From Candidatus Poribacteria bacterium (GTDB lineage Bacteria > Poribacteria > WGA-4E > UBA9662): a stretch of 64,000 nt of DNA. Made by a program: the position numbers and the translations under genes. The stretch spans positions 24,989-88,988 of the forward strand of contig DTUY01000088.1 of the NCBI GenBank assembly GCA_012963885.1, in the 5' to 3' direction. The notes beneath the pieces are model-generated. The model was not told where the DNA came from and searched no databases. It saw only the letters and a program-made list of their open reading frames with translations. Below, in pieces: positions 48,795 to 57,634 of the stretch (position 1 is the stretch's first letter; every line of letters starts with the position of its first letter).

Positions 48795-49112
48795 CACATC
48801 ACTAGACTTAAAACCGGTTTCGTGTGGCAATTCTATATTGCTTGTTATTAGTTTGGATTCGGCAGTCTCTGAAATGTGTAATCCACAAAGGGCAGAGTGG
48901 CTATTACAGGCTGTGCCCAACATTCCAATATGACGTAGGGAAATTAATTATGAGTCTTCTACCCTCTTGGCACGATGCGTAAATAGTTATAAAGAAAAGG
49001 TCATAAAAATGGAGCCTCTACCATGCTTCTTGTTTTGCCAACTGACTAACGAAAGCCATACGAAAAGCACGATGGGAGTTGGTTGCACGGCTTAGCAAGC
49101 ATTATACGATCG
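48795..49112. other. intergenic region without a supported gene
   Basis: Between the oxygenase and the convergent LamG gene. A 28-codon frame (ATG at 49010) has a weak ribosome-binding site, but nothing in it looks conserved. No terminator hairpin stands out. Confidence 0.4.
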
Positions 49113-49925
49113 CTAGTAGACGTTAAAAGGTGTGCGCTTAATTTGTCCCCACGTTAAGGCCAACAGTTTATCTGTTAGTTCAATTGATAACTCCTGCATC
49201 GATTCCTTAATCGCATTTCCCTTCAGTACCCCGTCGTGAACCCTAATTTCGTCAATTACGCCGTTAAACGGTATACCGAAATCGTTATTCTCTGCATTGG
49301 CACCAAGCACGTAGGCATTGTGTTTGCCGTTCTGATGGAACAATCGGTTACCTTTTGTTGCTTGCGATTTGACTTTTTTACCGTTGAGGTAGAGTAGATG
49401 TGCTGGTGCATCTACATCGAAAACGTAAGCAAAATGGTACCATTGATCCGTTTGGATCGCTTTTGACGAAAGAAAAGATTCCCAGCCACCCCCCTGCGTC
49501 CATAAACGCCCTGTTAGTACTGGAGCAGAGTTCCAATCTTTAGTCAGCCCAAGTCCCACCCAGATAATCACGTTGGTGCTTTCGCCATTCCCGATGTCCG
49601 CCGCTGTGTTGATAATAAACCCATTGATTTGATGAGGTTTGAACCACCCCTCAATGGTGAAACTGCTAGGAAAGTTGATATTGGCATTTTTAGAAATAGC
49701 GTAGTTTTTTGGATGACCGTTGAATTCAAGACCTCCTCCTCTGATGCCGTCAGCCCATTTCATTGTTCCTACTAGTTTCAAATCAGCTTTATTACCCGAC
49801 TCATCTCGTACAGTTTTACCTTCACCCTCGTTCATTCGCCAGAAGGCCACTATTTCTGGACATGCGGTTCCAATTAGATTCCATAAAATCAGCATAAGCA
49901 ACTTTCCAAGCACAAATTGCTTCAT
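49113..49925 (-). CDS. exported LamG/concanavalin A-like domain protein
   Basis: A 270-residue secreted protein. The first 24 residues form a signal peptide (LGKLLMLILWNLIGTACPE). The rest is a single LamG-like jelly roll: VAFWRMNEGEG at the start, GGGLEFNGHP, SSFTIEGWFKP, DQWYHFAYVFD, LYLNGKKVKSQ, and the closing FNGVIDEIRVHDGVL, which is the family signature. Such domains bind glycans or proteins at the cell surface. It follows the SASA-type esterase on the same strand, with 82 bases between them. Confidence 0.85.
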   Translation of the reverse strand: MKQFVLGKLLMLILWNLIGTACPEIVAFWRMNEGEGKTVRDESGNKADLKLVGTMKWADGIRGGGLEFNGHPKNYAISKNANINFPSSFTIEGWFKPHQINGFIINTAADIGNGESTNVIIWVGLGLTKDWNSAPVLTGRLWTQGGGWESFLSSKAIQTDQWYHFAYVFDVDAPAHLLYLNGKKVKSQATKGNRLFHQNGKHNAYVLGANAENNDFGIPFNGVIDEIRVHDGVLKGNAIKESMQELSIELTDKLLALTWGQIKRTPFNVY

Positions 49926-50007
49926 GGTAAATCTGCTATCGCTCTAGGGAGTCTCATTGACTGGTCATAGCCGAATTTCTTTCTTTTCTCTACGTAATTC
50001 ACACAAC

Positions 50008-51039
50008 CTATTTCTTTCCTAGTAAGGCGAGCATGGCATCACCAAATCCTCTGCCCATTTGGGAGAAAGTGATAGTACTACCAAGATAATGAAAAGGATA
50101 GTCAGAACCAACCTTTTCCCATTCTTCAATGTGCTCTCGCCATCCTTTCTTAAAGACGGCGTCGGCGGTCATATCCCAGTACTGATTGGTTTTGACTACG
50201 GCCACGTTACCCTTGAACTCAGGTAATTTGGTAGGGGCCGCTTGGGCATCCTTGAAGGCTTGTTTCTTCGTGTTAGATTCCTCCTCTATACCACCTACGC
50301 CAAGTTGACCGATGACGAAGGCCATCTTGAGTACTTTCAAGTCCTTGCGAACGTCACGGATGAAGTTGGCCATGTTCTCCGCATATTCGGCAGTAGCAAT
50401 TGGATTGATCATGTCGTTCCAACCTTGGAACCAAACGAATCCGGAGATCTCATATCCCTGACCTTCGTAAGCAGGGAAATACTCTTTGAGATTGCTGAGA
50501 GTATCAGATACATCGGCCAACATTGCCCGATAATAGTAACCTACCTTGGCTTTTATGTCCGCCATGATAATCTCGGGTTGTTTTTCCTTCGCGCGTTTAA
50601 GCATCTCGTTGATTACTTCTTGAGCGGGCATACCTGAGCTTGGCGGACGAAAGTCAAGGTGAAGACTTTTGCCGCCCCAAGCCGTCTTGATGATCAGGAT
50701 TTGCTCATCGTATTTTTCACTGATTGTGTTGCCAAACTCGAGTTCAGGGCCAATGCATCCTGGGCTGCCATAACCAACAGTGAGATTACCCTTTCGGTCG
50801 AGAAACTTAATCCAGACATCTTCACGTTCAATCCAATTGCCGTCCTTATGCAGGTGATCAAAGAGATTCGCTGTCTCAGGCTGGGTGATCTGGTACTCAA
50901 GCAAGGAAACTTTTCCTTTCCCTTCCATGTTAGATTGACCAGCAAGGATAAAGACCTTTACGGGATTAGACGCTGCGGCAGTGAGGTTAAAGGATGCTAG
51001 CAGGAAAAACGAAAGAATGGAATAAAAGAAGATTGGCAT
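50008..51039 (-). CDS. exported carbohydrate esterase, sialate O-acetylesterase (SASA) type
   Basis: A 343-residue exported esterase. A signal peptide covers residues 1-23 (FFYSILSFFLLASFNLTAAA). Catalytic Ser36 lies in ILAGQSNMEG. GPELEFG follows as second block, then WFQGWND (oxyanion block) and a C-terminal HYLGS histidine, as in SASA/DUF303 esterases that remove acetyl groups from glycans. The ATG at 51039 starts a clean signal peptide. The frame runs 73 codons further upstream to 51258, but that part is not family-like and may be a fused remnant. Neighbours (LamG protein, sulfatase, SGNH hydrolase) fit breakdown of decorated polysaccharide. Confidence 0.83.
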   Translation of the reverse strand: MPIFFYSILSFFLLASFNLTAAASNPVKVFILAGQSNMEGKGKVSLLEYQITQPETANLFDHLHKDGNWIEREDVWIKFLDRKGNLTVGYGSPGCIGPELEFGNTISEKYDEQILIIKTAWGGKSLHLDFRPPSSGMPAQEVINEMLKRAKEKQPEIIMADIKAKVGYYYRAMLADVSDTLSNLKEYFPAYEGQGYEISGFVWFQGWNDMINPIATAEYAENMANFIRDVRKDLKVLKMAFVIGQLGVGGIEEESNTKKQAFKDAQAAPTKLPEFKGNVAVVKTNQYWDMTADAVFKKGWREHIEEWEKVGSDYPFHYLGSTITFSQMGRGFGDAMLALLGKK

Positions 51040-51325
51040 GGTTCTGTAGGCTAATAGGAAGTTGATAGGTGCCATCTCTCCCATTCGTTGATGCCACTTT
51101 CCTCCATCAATAACGTTCGAAATATAGATCAGGTCGAGTGCATTTTGGATTTCTGTTTGAGTGAAAAACTTTTCAAACAAATTACAGGCAAATTCGAAAT
51201 TACCCATCGTTTTACTTCTTATGTATTTATTAACAAACTGTATTAAAAGAATTCCCAACTCAAAAACAATCTACGGTAGTATCACTTAGAATTGAAACTA
51301 ACTAACGTTTCGGATGTAGGTACAG

Positions 51326-51565
51326 CTATTTGCCGTTACCTGCATCCGGCTTGCTGGCGGAAAACCAGGCATAACATTCAACAAAATCCAACTTGTCGAG
51401 CTTCAGTAAGACTATCTGCTCCCTGTATCCCCTCACGCCAAAAGGCGTCTCGGCAGATACCTGATTCCAGTTCAGACAATCAACGGAGTTCCACACGTTT
51501 CCTTTCACCACCCCCAGGTTCTGTGTATCGCGGATGCTGAACGGACATGCTTCAGCTAGTCCTAG
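51326..51565 (-). pseudogene. remnant of a kelch/galactose-oxidase-like repeat protein
   Basis: A 79-codon open stretch on the minus strand, without a start codon, reads like part of one kelch blade: IRDTQNLGVVKGNVWNS, then VDCLNWNQVSAETPFG. The motif NVWxSxDxxNWxQV is typical of such repeats. The remainder of the gene is absent on both sides. It lies between the sulfatase and the SASA esterase. Confidence 0.4.
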
Positions 51566-51687
51566 TCACCACGAAGGTGACTCAGGCACGTAGCCCCTGG
51601 TCCCCTGCTTCCATTGCTTATGCTCCTCCGTGATAATTCTCCGTGAAAGTGTGGAAATTGATTGAAAGGACGGTTCAACTGAGGCGC

Positions 51688-51710
51688 AAATGAAAGCCGC
51701 GCTTTCATTT
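51688..51710. terminator. 10-bp perfect hairpin downstream of the sulfatase
   Basis: AAATGAAAGC and GCTTTCATTT pair exactly around a CGC loop. It lies 36 bases after the sulfatase stop on the minus strand. The stem itself ends in TTT, and T-rich sequence follows on the plus strand, so it may be a weak bidirectional terminator. Confidence 0.4.
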
Positions 51711-51745
51711 GTTTCGTTCAGTTGGTTGCTCGATTCTTTCTTTAG

Positions 51746-53260
51746 CTAGTCAATCGTTACTTGGCTTCCCCACCAGTCTTCGTTTGGCTGCCAGCTTGGG
51801 CTCAGGTACTCGGCATGCTCTGCTTCGAGCTTCGGCATCAACTCATGCTCCAACTTGTGTAGGCGAGCCCTTTCCTTCTCAGGATCGTATTGCGGATCGG
51901 GGACGGGGAACTTGGCACTGACTTCGGCCAGCCAACTGTCCAAGCGTTGGCGTAGCTCCGTTGCCTTGGTCCTGTTGTCGGCAATCACATCGTTCCGCTC
52001 ACCCGGATCGGAATCCAGGTTGTACAGCTCATCATGACTATCTTCGTAGTAATGGATCATTTTCCATGGACCGTTTTTAATGATCGACGAAGGATCCCCT
52101 CCTTGGTTGCCGTAATGTGGGTAGTGCCAGAACAGATCGCGCTCGGCAATCTCCCTGTCCTGCTCACCGCTCAACAATGAAACAATGCTTCTGCCATCGA
52201 TCACCTGCTCTTGCGGGATGGGAATCCCGGTAAGCTCCAGGAATGTGGGGTAGAAATCGATCCCCGACACCGGAACGCCGCAGGTCGAATTGGCCTTGAT
52301 TAGTTCTGGGAACCTGAAATAGAATGGCTCACGAATGCCTCCCTCCCATTGGCGTCCCTTTCCTCCCCTTAGTGGTAGCATGGATGAAGAGTACGCATCG
52401 CCGGACGATACCCCTCCATTGTCCGATGTAAAACAGACGATCGTGTTCTCGGTTAGTTCATGTTTGTCAAGTGTATCGAGAACCAGACCAATGGCGTCAT
52501 CCATTGCCTCAATCATGCCCGCATAGATTGGGCAGTCCTGCACTTGTCGCACAGGCAAGTTCCTGTCGAATATGAAACGTTTCTCCGGTGTTCCCTGAGT
52601 GATTGCTTTTCTCCTAAATTTCTCCCATCTGTCTTTGCTTGTCTGTATTGGCCCATGAACAGAGTAAAATGACAGATAGGCTAAGAATGGCTCATCTTTG
52701 TGATTGCCGATGAACTTTGCCGTCTCCCGGCCAAGTCGCATTGGCAGTGATTCACCATCTGGACCTGAATCAAGCTTCGGGTTGTTCCAAGGAGCAAAAT
52801 ACCCACCGCTTGGCGAGCCAACCCTCCATCCTCCCTTATTGATCTCGAATCCGAAATCCTCAGGATCAGCTCCTTCATCCCCAAGGTGCCATTTCCCTGC
52901 GAAGAAGGTACGATACCCTGAGCGCCGGAATACTTCAGCAAAGGTGATTTCTTCAGCACGAAGGCCACGCTCGTAATCAGGTGGAAGCATTTTGCTGAAT
53001 CGGCCAGCCTTTCGCCAAGCCTCTCCAGACGGAGCACCGATCCAATCTGTAATACCATGCTTCGGCGTGTACTTACCTGTAAGAATGCTCGCTCGTGAAG
53101 GACTGCAGACTTGACAAGCCGCATAGCCTCGCGTGAACCGCATTCCTTCGGACCCAATACGATCTATATTTGGGCTCTCATAGAAGTCACTACCATCGAT
53201 GCTGAGGTCCTGCCAACCCAAATCGTCGGCAAGAATGTACAGTATGTTTGGTCGTTTCAT
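51746..53260 (-). CDS. type I sulfatase (arylsulfatase family)
   Basis: A 504-residue sulfatase that hydrolyses sulfate esters. Asp12 and Asp13 (LADDLGW) bind calcium. The formylglycine site is C52-S-P-S-R56 followed by ASILTGKY, so activity needs a formylglycine-generating enzyme encoded elsewhere. AGKWHLG, the DDAIGLVLDTL region and TSDNGG are further family blocks. No signal peptide is visible, so it may act in the cytoplasm or be exported by another route. Base composition here is visibly more G+C rich than in the genes around 55-62 kb. The next gene upstream on the same strand is an SGNH hydrolase, 248 bases away. The likely substrate is a sulfated glycan, by context only. Confidence 0.93.
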   Translation of the reverse strand: MKRPNILYILADDLGWQDLSIDGSDFYESPNIDRIGSEGMRFTRGYAACQVCSPSRASILTGKYTPKHGITDWIGAPSGEAWRKAGRFSKMLPPDYERGLRAEEITFAEVFRRSGYRTFFAGKWHLGDEGADPEDFGFEINKGGWRVGSPSGGYFAPWNNPKLDSGPDGESLPMRLGRETAKFIGNHKDEPFLAYLSFYSVHGPIQTSKDRWEKFRRKAITQGTPEKRFIFDRNLPVRQVQDCPIYAGMIEAMDDAIGLVLDTLDKHELTENTIVCFTSDNGGVSSGDAYSSSMLPLRGGKGRQWEGGIREPFYFRFPELIKANSTCGVPVSGIDFYPTFLELTGIPIPQEQVIDGRSIVSLLSGEQDREIAERDLFWHYPHYGNQGGDPSSIIKNGPWKMIHYYEDSHDELYNLDSDPGERNDVIADNRTKATELRQRLDSWLAEVSAKFPVPDPQYDPEKERARLHKLEHELMPKLEAEHAEYLSPSWQPNEDWWGSQVTID

Positions 53261-53290
53261 CTTTCTCCTTGAATCTAACGCTAGCTTGGT

Positions 53291-53328
53291 GTTGACTGAC
53301 CATCAAAACTCATTAATGGTTAGTCAAC
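53291..53328. repeat. 13-bp inverted repeat between sulfatase and SGNH hydrolase
   Basis: GTTGACTGACCAT and ATGGTTAGTCAAC form a 13-bp stem with one G-U pair and a 12-base loop. It lies about 30 bases ahead of the sulfatase start on the minus strand, where it could be an operator or an mRNA structure. Confidence 0.4.
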
Positions 53329-53508
53329 CCCGACAATACTCGCTCCCAGTATTGAGAGGGAAGCCCGTCTTTCAATTTGTATATTGTATTCTCCACCCTT
53401 CCTTCTTTCCGACACCAAATGCGTAGCTGACCAGCTTTCAAGCGAGACGAGCGAGTTACCGTGTCGACTCGACCTGTTGGTTAAATTGTGGTTGTTTCAT
53501 TCTGTGGA

Positions 53509-54240
53509 TTAGTACCCATAGTCTGTTTTCAAAGTTGACTCATCCCGCCAGCGGATACTGGTTTTCTCTGCCTCCTTGGTCTTCTTCGCTAAGCATGAGC
53601 AATTTTGGGCCAGTACCTCGAAGATCCGGTTGGCCACGACCCGGTGTCCGAGGTCATTCTGATGTACACCATCATAGTGTACCATCCAATCTGTCCTGCC
53701 GTTTACTGCTAGCAGGTCGACGTATAGACATTCGTGCTCGGTGGCTACTTCGGCGACAGCATGGCTGAAACACTCGAACAGAGAAAGGTCCGCGTGACTC
53801 CAAGCTGGTCCTCCCACAGTGAAGTCCGTCATGTAGTACGGACCTAGAAGCGCGATGACGGGTTCGATATGCTCTCGCACGCAATCTACGAGATCAACCA
53901 GCCGCTCTCGAAATAGATCAAGCGACGTACCTCCGCGCGCATCGTTGAGCCCATAGGAGATGGTAAGCAGATCCGGTCGGTGAGCTATCACGTGCTTGTT
54001 GAGGCGCTCATCCGCAGCAGGCTTTCCGCTGTGCATATAGGCGGGGCTACGAGTTGAAATAACGTTTGCTCCGATTCCCGAATTGACCAACGCCATCGGG
54101 ATGGACTGGAAGTCGTTGATAAGCGCAGCGAGAGTAGCCACCCAGCAGCGATTTGGCGATGTACTCCAGCCGCCGGCTGTCGTGCTTTCTCCTAGCGCAA
54201 CCATCGTCCGAAATTCCTCGGCATGCCAGTCTTTTTTCAT
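53509..54240 (-). CDS. SGNH/GDSL-family hydrolase
   Basis: A 243-residue serine esterase-like protein. The four blocks are present: nucleophile Ser19 in LGESTTAGG (GES in place of GDS), Gly56 in SGIGAN, Asn99 in YGLNDARGG, and Asp190/His193 in YDGVHQND. No signal peptide is seen. Such enzymes often remove acyl groups from sugars or lipids; the substrate is unknown. It shares strand and raised G+C with the sulfatase, suggesting they arrived together. Confidence 0.88.
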   Translation of the reverse strand: MKKDWHAEEFRTMVALGESTTAGGWSTSPNRCWVATLAALINDFQSIPMALVNSGIGANVISTRSPAYMHSGKPAADERLNKHVIAHRPDLLTISYGLNDARGGTSLDLFRERLVDLVDCVREHIEPVIALLGPYYMTDFTVGGPAWSHADLSLFECFSHAVAEVATEHECLYVDLLAVNGRTDWMVHYDGVHQNDLGHRVVANRIFEVLAQNCSCLAKKTKEAEKTSIRWRDESTLKTDYGY

Positions 54241-54968
54241 TCTGAGTCCTCACTTAGGCAAACCAACCATAGTATTAACTGGCAGTTTCCTGGACCAGTA
54301 TATGCAATTCTCATGAGAAAAGCAACAGGGAAAAGCAGAGTTAACACTTATTTCGAAGTGTATTTGTAGCCTATTCTAGGCGTTAGATGTGGACAATAAC
54401 TGTCACACTCGGGTTTGGGATATAAACGATAATCAACGCGATTACTTAGATATCCAATAGCTTCATCTCAATCCCCAGTGAATTGAGGGATGCCTCCAAA
54501 TGCTGGAAGTACTTAACGCGGAGAGGCCTCAACATTCTTTTCTATGTTCACTGGGACTGCCAATCCTTCAATCCGTATCAGGGTAATCGTCGCAGAGAGG
54601 CTAAGACCAACTAGAATCCAAGCCTTTCTCCAACGATTGGCCAGTAGCCCAACGTCGCCGACTGGCGACATCAGCCAAGAATACTATTGAAGTCTACAAC
54701 GAGCAGTTTAGTAAAATTGAGTTGGTATCTCTCCGGGCGACGGAACCCTGTATACAGGAAGTAGTTTCCAAGCAATAGGAGAGTTGTCTGCAGGCATAGT
54801 CTGCTGTCAAGGCTGTTGGGCATGAGCCTAGCCAAGGAGACCCTACCTATACCAAGTGTGATGTAATAGCGAGAAGTCGTCCTCCAACCAACATGTCAAC
54901 ACCCAGCGCGAACGGATCGAGGAAGTGAGAACACAGTTTGAAACTGCATTTGGGATTGAAGGTTTCGT
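54241..54968. other. 728-base region without an intact gene
   Basis: No long frame exists. Short protein-like stretches appear on the plus strand: EVYNEQFSKIELVSLRATEP (about 54690-54750) and a charged stretch including QRERIEEVRTQFETAFG near 54905-54960 that ends in a TGA close to 54992. They are in broken frames and may derive from a lost gene or mobile element, but I cannot name it. No terminal inverted repeats were found. Confidence 0.3.
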
Positions 54969-56642
54969 TCAAACGGAATTTTCACAACGGTGATAAGCAT
55001 CCAGAGCTAAAATCGGGAACACAGATGCGTATATCGGATCAATATATCCACCGATAATTTCCCAGTAGATTCCAACGCAACTTGCATTCCATGATCCATC
55101 TGAATTTTGTCGGTTGATTAGGAATTCCAAACCTCGATGGGCAGATGGACTTTGGTGGTCAACAATCAACAGGGCATATGTGCTCCAGGCTGTTTGTTCA
55201 ACTGTACTATCGATCCGATTTCCAAACATATCTTCTCCCCAACCACCATCAGGGTTCTGCATACTTTCGAGCCATTTGATACCATCTCTAATTGCTGGGA
55301 TATCATGATGCCTCGCCTTAACTATAGCGCATATGGCACAAGCTGTTCCATATGTTCGTTTAGCCAACCAGAGGTCATCCCAAAAACCGTCACTGGATAT
55401 GTGGGTTGCAAGCCAAGTGACGGCTTGGTCAATCTGTTTTTGGTATCCATTTGCCGCTAGGAACACTTCAATTGCGTGCGCCGTAATGGAAACACATCCA
55501 ACATCTCCTTCACCAGGAATATAGGTGCTCCAACTTCCATTATCTGCTTGATTTGTTATCAACCAATCAAGCCCATGTTGAACTGTCTCATTGTTGACAG
55601 GCAAGCCGGATTTTAGCAGTGCGAGCACAGCTAAAGCCGTGTCATCGGCATCACACGGCAAACCACCATCTGATAAGCCAGAAAAAGCCCAACCACCTTC
55701 CCTGTTTTGATGTTTGATCAGCCATTTTGCTCCTTCTGAGATGTGCTCTTTGTGGTTAGGATTACCTACCTCTGACAGCGCGATCAGGCTGAGCGAAGTA
55801 TCCCAGATATTAAGATTAAGCGCTTCGCGACATCCGCCGTCAGGGTTCTTGGTTTGTTCTAGCCATGATTGACTTTGCTTAATAAGCGCCAATGTTTGAG
55901 AATCATCCGAATATTTACTGAATTCAATCAGGGCGATCGTTGCTAAGGCCGTGATATAATTTACACGAAACCAACTGCCATCACTTAGCACTTTACTTTG
56001 GAGCCATGAGAACAGATCGTTAATAGTATCAGCTCTTTTCTGTACTTCTAATTCTATCAGTAACATAGCTGGTACGAGCGTTTGTTGTTCTGCGATAAAA
56101 AGATTACCGAAAGTCTCTGAATAGAAGAAATCGGGAGTTGGGATCAGATGTTTTGGCGGTTTGAGGAAAAGGCGTAAACGGGGAAAGGCTTTTAAAAACT
56201 TTTGTACAATTTTAATAATTGGAATAGCAAACTTAGGAGGGGTCAACCGATTCCAGTCATAATTTCCATGATATGCATATGCTAGCTTAATCAGACCAAG
56301 ATTCATTGATAACAGGGGGATCTTACTCAGCGCAACCTGAATTTCTGAATTCGGTTTTTCTTTTTGAATCTGCTGAAGTATTAATTGGGCGAAAAGAGTT
56401 GCATTTTGATTTGGAATGCCGGACGCATCCAGCGACCACATGCCGTCCTGATCTTGGTTGGCTAGAAGCCAGTTGACAATTGAAATATCAGGTTGCTTGC
56501 CCATTGCAATCTGCGTCCAGGCGTAAGCGCAGGTAGGGAATGTCATGGAGGAAAGCTGACCTTGAAAGCATCCGGATGATTGCTGTTGATCCACCAGAAA
56601 TTTGGTGCCAAGATGAAGTGCCATTTCAATATCAGCTTTCAT
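54969..56642 (-). CDS. class II terpene cyclase, squalene-hopene cyclase-like
   Basis: A 557-residue alpha/alpha-barrel protein with prenyltransferase/squalene-oxidase repeats. The proton-donating motif of class II cyclases is present: D331-A-D333-D334 in CDADDTALAVLA, matching DxDDTA of squalene-hopene cyclase. QW-type repeats recur (QDQDGMW, QNREGGW, QADNGSW, QNPDGGW, QNSDGSW). It is shorter than typical bacterial squalene-hopene cyclases (about 630 residues) and lacks several aromatic QW positions, so the substrate may be a shorter or different isoprenoid. Its ATG overlaps the purN stop (ATGA), implying coupled translation. It is the last gene of a minus-strand run starting with the lipid-type fusion enzyme. 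Confidence 0.8.
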   Translation of the reverse strand: MKADIEMALHLGTKFLVDQQQSSGCFQGQLSSMTFPTCAYAWTQIAMGKQPDISIVNWLLANQDQDGMWSLDASGIPNQNATLFAQLILQQIQKEKPNSEIQVALSKIPLLSMNLGLIKLAYAYHGNYDWNRLTPPKFAIPIIKIVQKFLKAFPRLRLFLKPPKHLIPTPDFFYSETFGNLFIAEQQTLVPAMLLIELEVQKRADTINDLFSWLQSKVLSDGSWFRVNYITALATIALIEFSKYSDDSQTLALIKQSQSWLEQTKNPDGGCREALNLNIWDTSLSLIALSEVGNPNHKEHISEGAKWLIKHQNREGGWAFSGLSDGGLPCDADDTALAVLALLKSGLPVNNETVQHGLDWLITNQADNGSWSTYIPGEGDVGCVSITAHAIEVFLAANGYQKQIDQAVTWLATHISSDGFWDDLWLAKRTYGTACAICAIVKARHHDIPAIRDGIKWLESMQNPDGGWGEDMFGNRIDSTVEQTAWSTYALLIVDHQSPSAHRGLEFLINRQNSDGSWNASCVGIYWEIIGGYIDPIYASVFPILALDAYHRCENSV

Positions 56643-57247
56643 TCTTGTTTAATAATTACTCTTCGGTTGTCAATATGAATTAGATTTGCAGCAAACCATT
56701 TCACAACTTGTGGATAGATCTTATGTTCCTCTATCTGTATTCGTTGGTGCAAACTTGATTCGTTGTCATCGTCGAGCACTGGTACTGGTACTTGGGTGAT
56801 AATTGGTCCAGTATCAACTCCTTCGTCTACAAAATGAACGGTAACACCAGAAATTTTGGTGTGGTAAGCAAGAGTATCCGCTACAGCGTGAGCACCTGGA
56901 AACGCTGGTAACAATGATGGATGGATATTGATCAGTTGGTAACGATATCTCCGCACAAATGGGGGTTGAAAAATTTTCATATAGCCAGCAAGTAAAATCA
57001 GCTCAACCTCGTGGGTCTCAATTATTCCTGAGATTTTGGCATCAAAGGCGTTCCGGTCGGGAAAATGTTTGAGTTGAATAACATAGGTTGGAATATCAAC
57101 CTTTTTTGCTCTAACTAGTGCGTATGCTTTTGGTCGGTCACTAATGACAACAGCGATTTCTACGCCACTATTAGAATCTAAGTGAAGTTGATCAATTAGC
57201 GTTTGTAGATTTGATCCGCTTCCGGAAACGAGAATTGCTATCTTCAT
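56639..57247 (-). CDS. purN: phosphoribosylglycinamide formyltransferase
   Basis: Transfers the formyl group of 10-formyl-THF to glycinamide ribonucleotide in purine synthesis. 202 residues, normal length. Catalytic Asn107 and His109 lie in NIHPSLLPAFPG and Asp145 in DEGVDTGPII. The N-terminus (ILVSGSGSNLQ) is the phosphate-binding loop. It overlaps the terpene cyclase start by four bases and lies 144 bases after the 80-residue gene, so a purine gene is embedded in what otherwise looks like a lipid operon. FolD in this window supplies its cofactor. Confidence 0.95.
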   Translation of the reverse strand: MKIAILVSGSGSNLQTLIDQLHLDSNSGVEIAVVISDRPKAYALVRAKKVDIPTYVIQLKHFPDRNAFDAKISGIIETHEVELILLAGYMKIFQPPFVRRYRYQLINIHPSLLPAFPGAHAVADTLAYHTKISGVTVHFVDEGVDTGPIITQVPVPVLDDDNESSLHQRIQIEEHKIYPQVVKWFAANLIHIDNRRVIIKQE

Positions 57248-57391
57248 AATTCGGCAGATATATAGCAGGTGATAAACTTAGATGGGTCTTATTCCATCAT
57301 TTGCTGGAGAGAACACACAAGCATTCAAACCACAGAAGCCAGCTTTACTACGATAAAGCAGGTGAATGGACTCAGGGTTTGAAATTGTAAT

Positions 57392-57634
57392 TTAGGTTGG
57401 TATCTGAAGTTGAACAGACTGTTGCTTCTTTTCTTGATGTGTTTCGGGTGACGCGATCCAGCTACGGTAATCGTACCATTTGCGCAAAATTTCTAGCTCG
57501 AGCAAATCATTGTTAGTTAAATTTCGGCAATTCTGAAGCTGTTGCAGTTGGAATAGCAACTCCTCGTCTGTTTTCTCCATCAGATCAATTCGATCACAGC
57601 GGAAGAAGATTTCTCGACAGGGATCTAGGTTCAT
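57392..57634 (-). CDS. 80-residue protein of unknown function, coupled to the fusion enzyme
   Basis: A small, soluble, leucine- and glutamine-rich helical protein (EELLFQLQQLQNCRNLTNND, then LLELEILRKWYDYRSW). Its ATG shares one base with the stop of the fusion enzyme (TAATG), a strong sign of coupled translation and a functional link. No family recognised. A role as partner or regulator of the fusion enzyme is a guess from position. Confidence 0.65.
   Translation of the reverse strand: MNLDPCREIFFRCDRIDLMEKTDEELLFQLQQLQNCRNLTNNDLLELEILRKWYDYRSWIASPETHQEKKQQSVQLQIPT

Noticed and set aside
51259..51745. Plus-strand frames of 82 and 70 codons suggesting an insertion sequence
   Set aside because: No transposase motif and no terminal inverted repeats. 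The minus strand reads as a kelch fragment instead.
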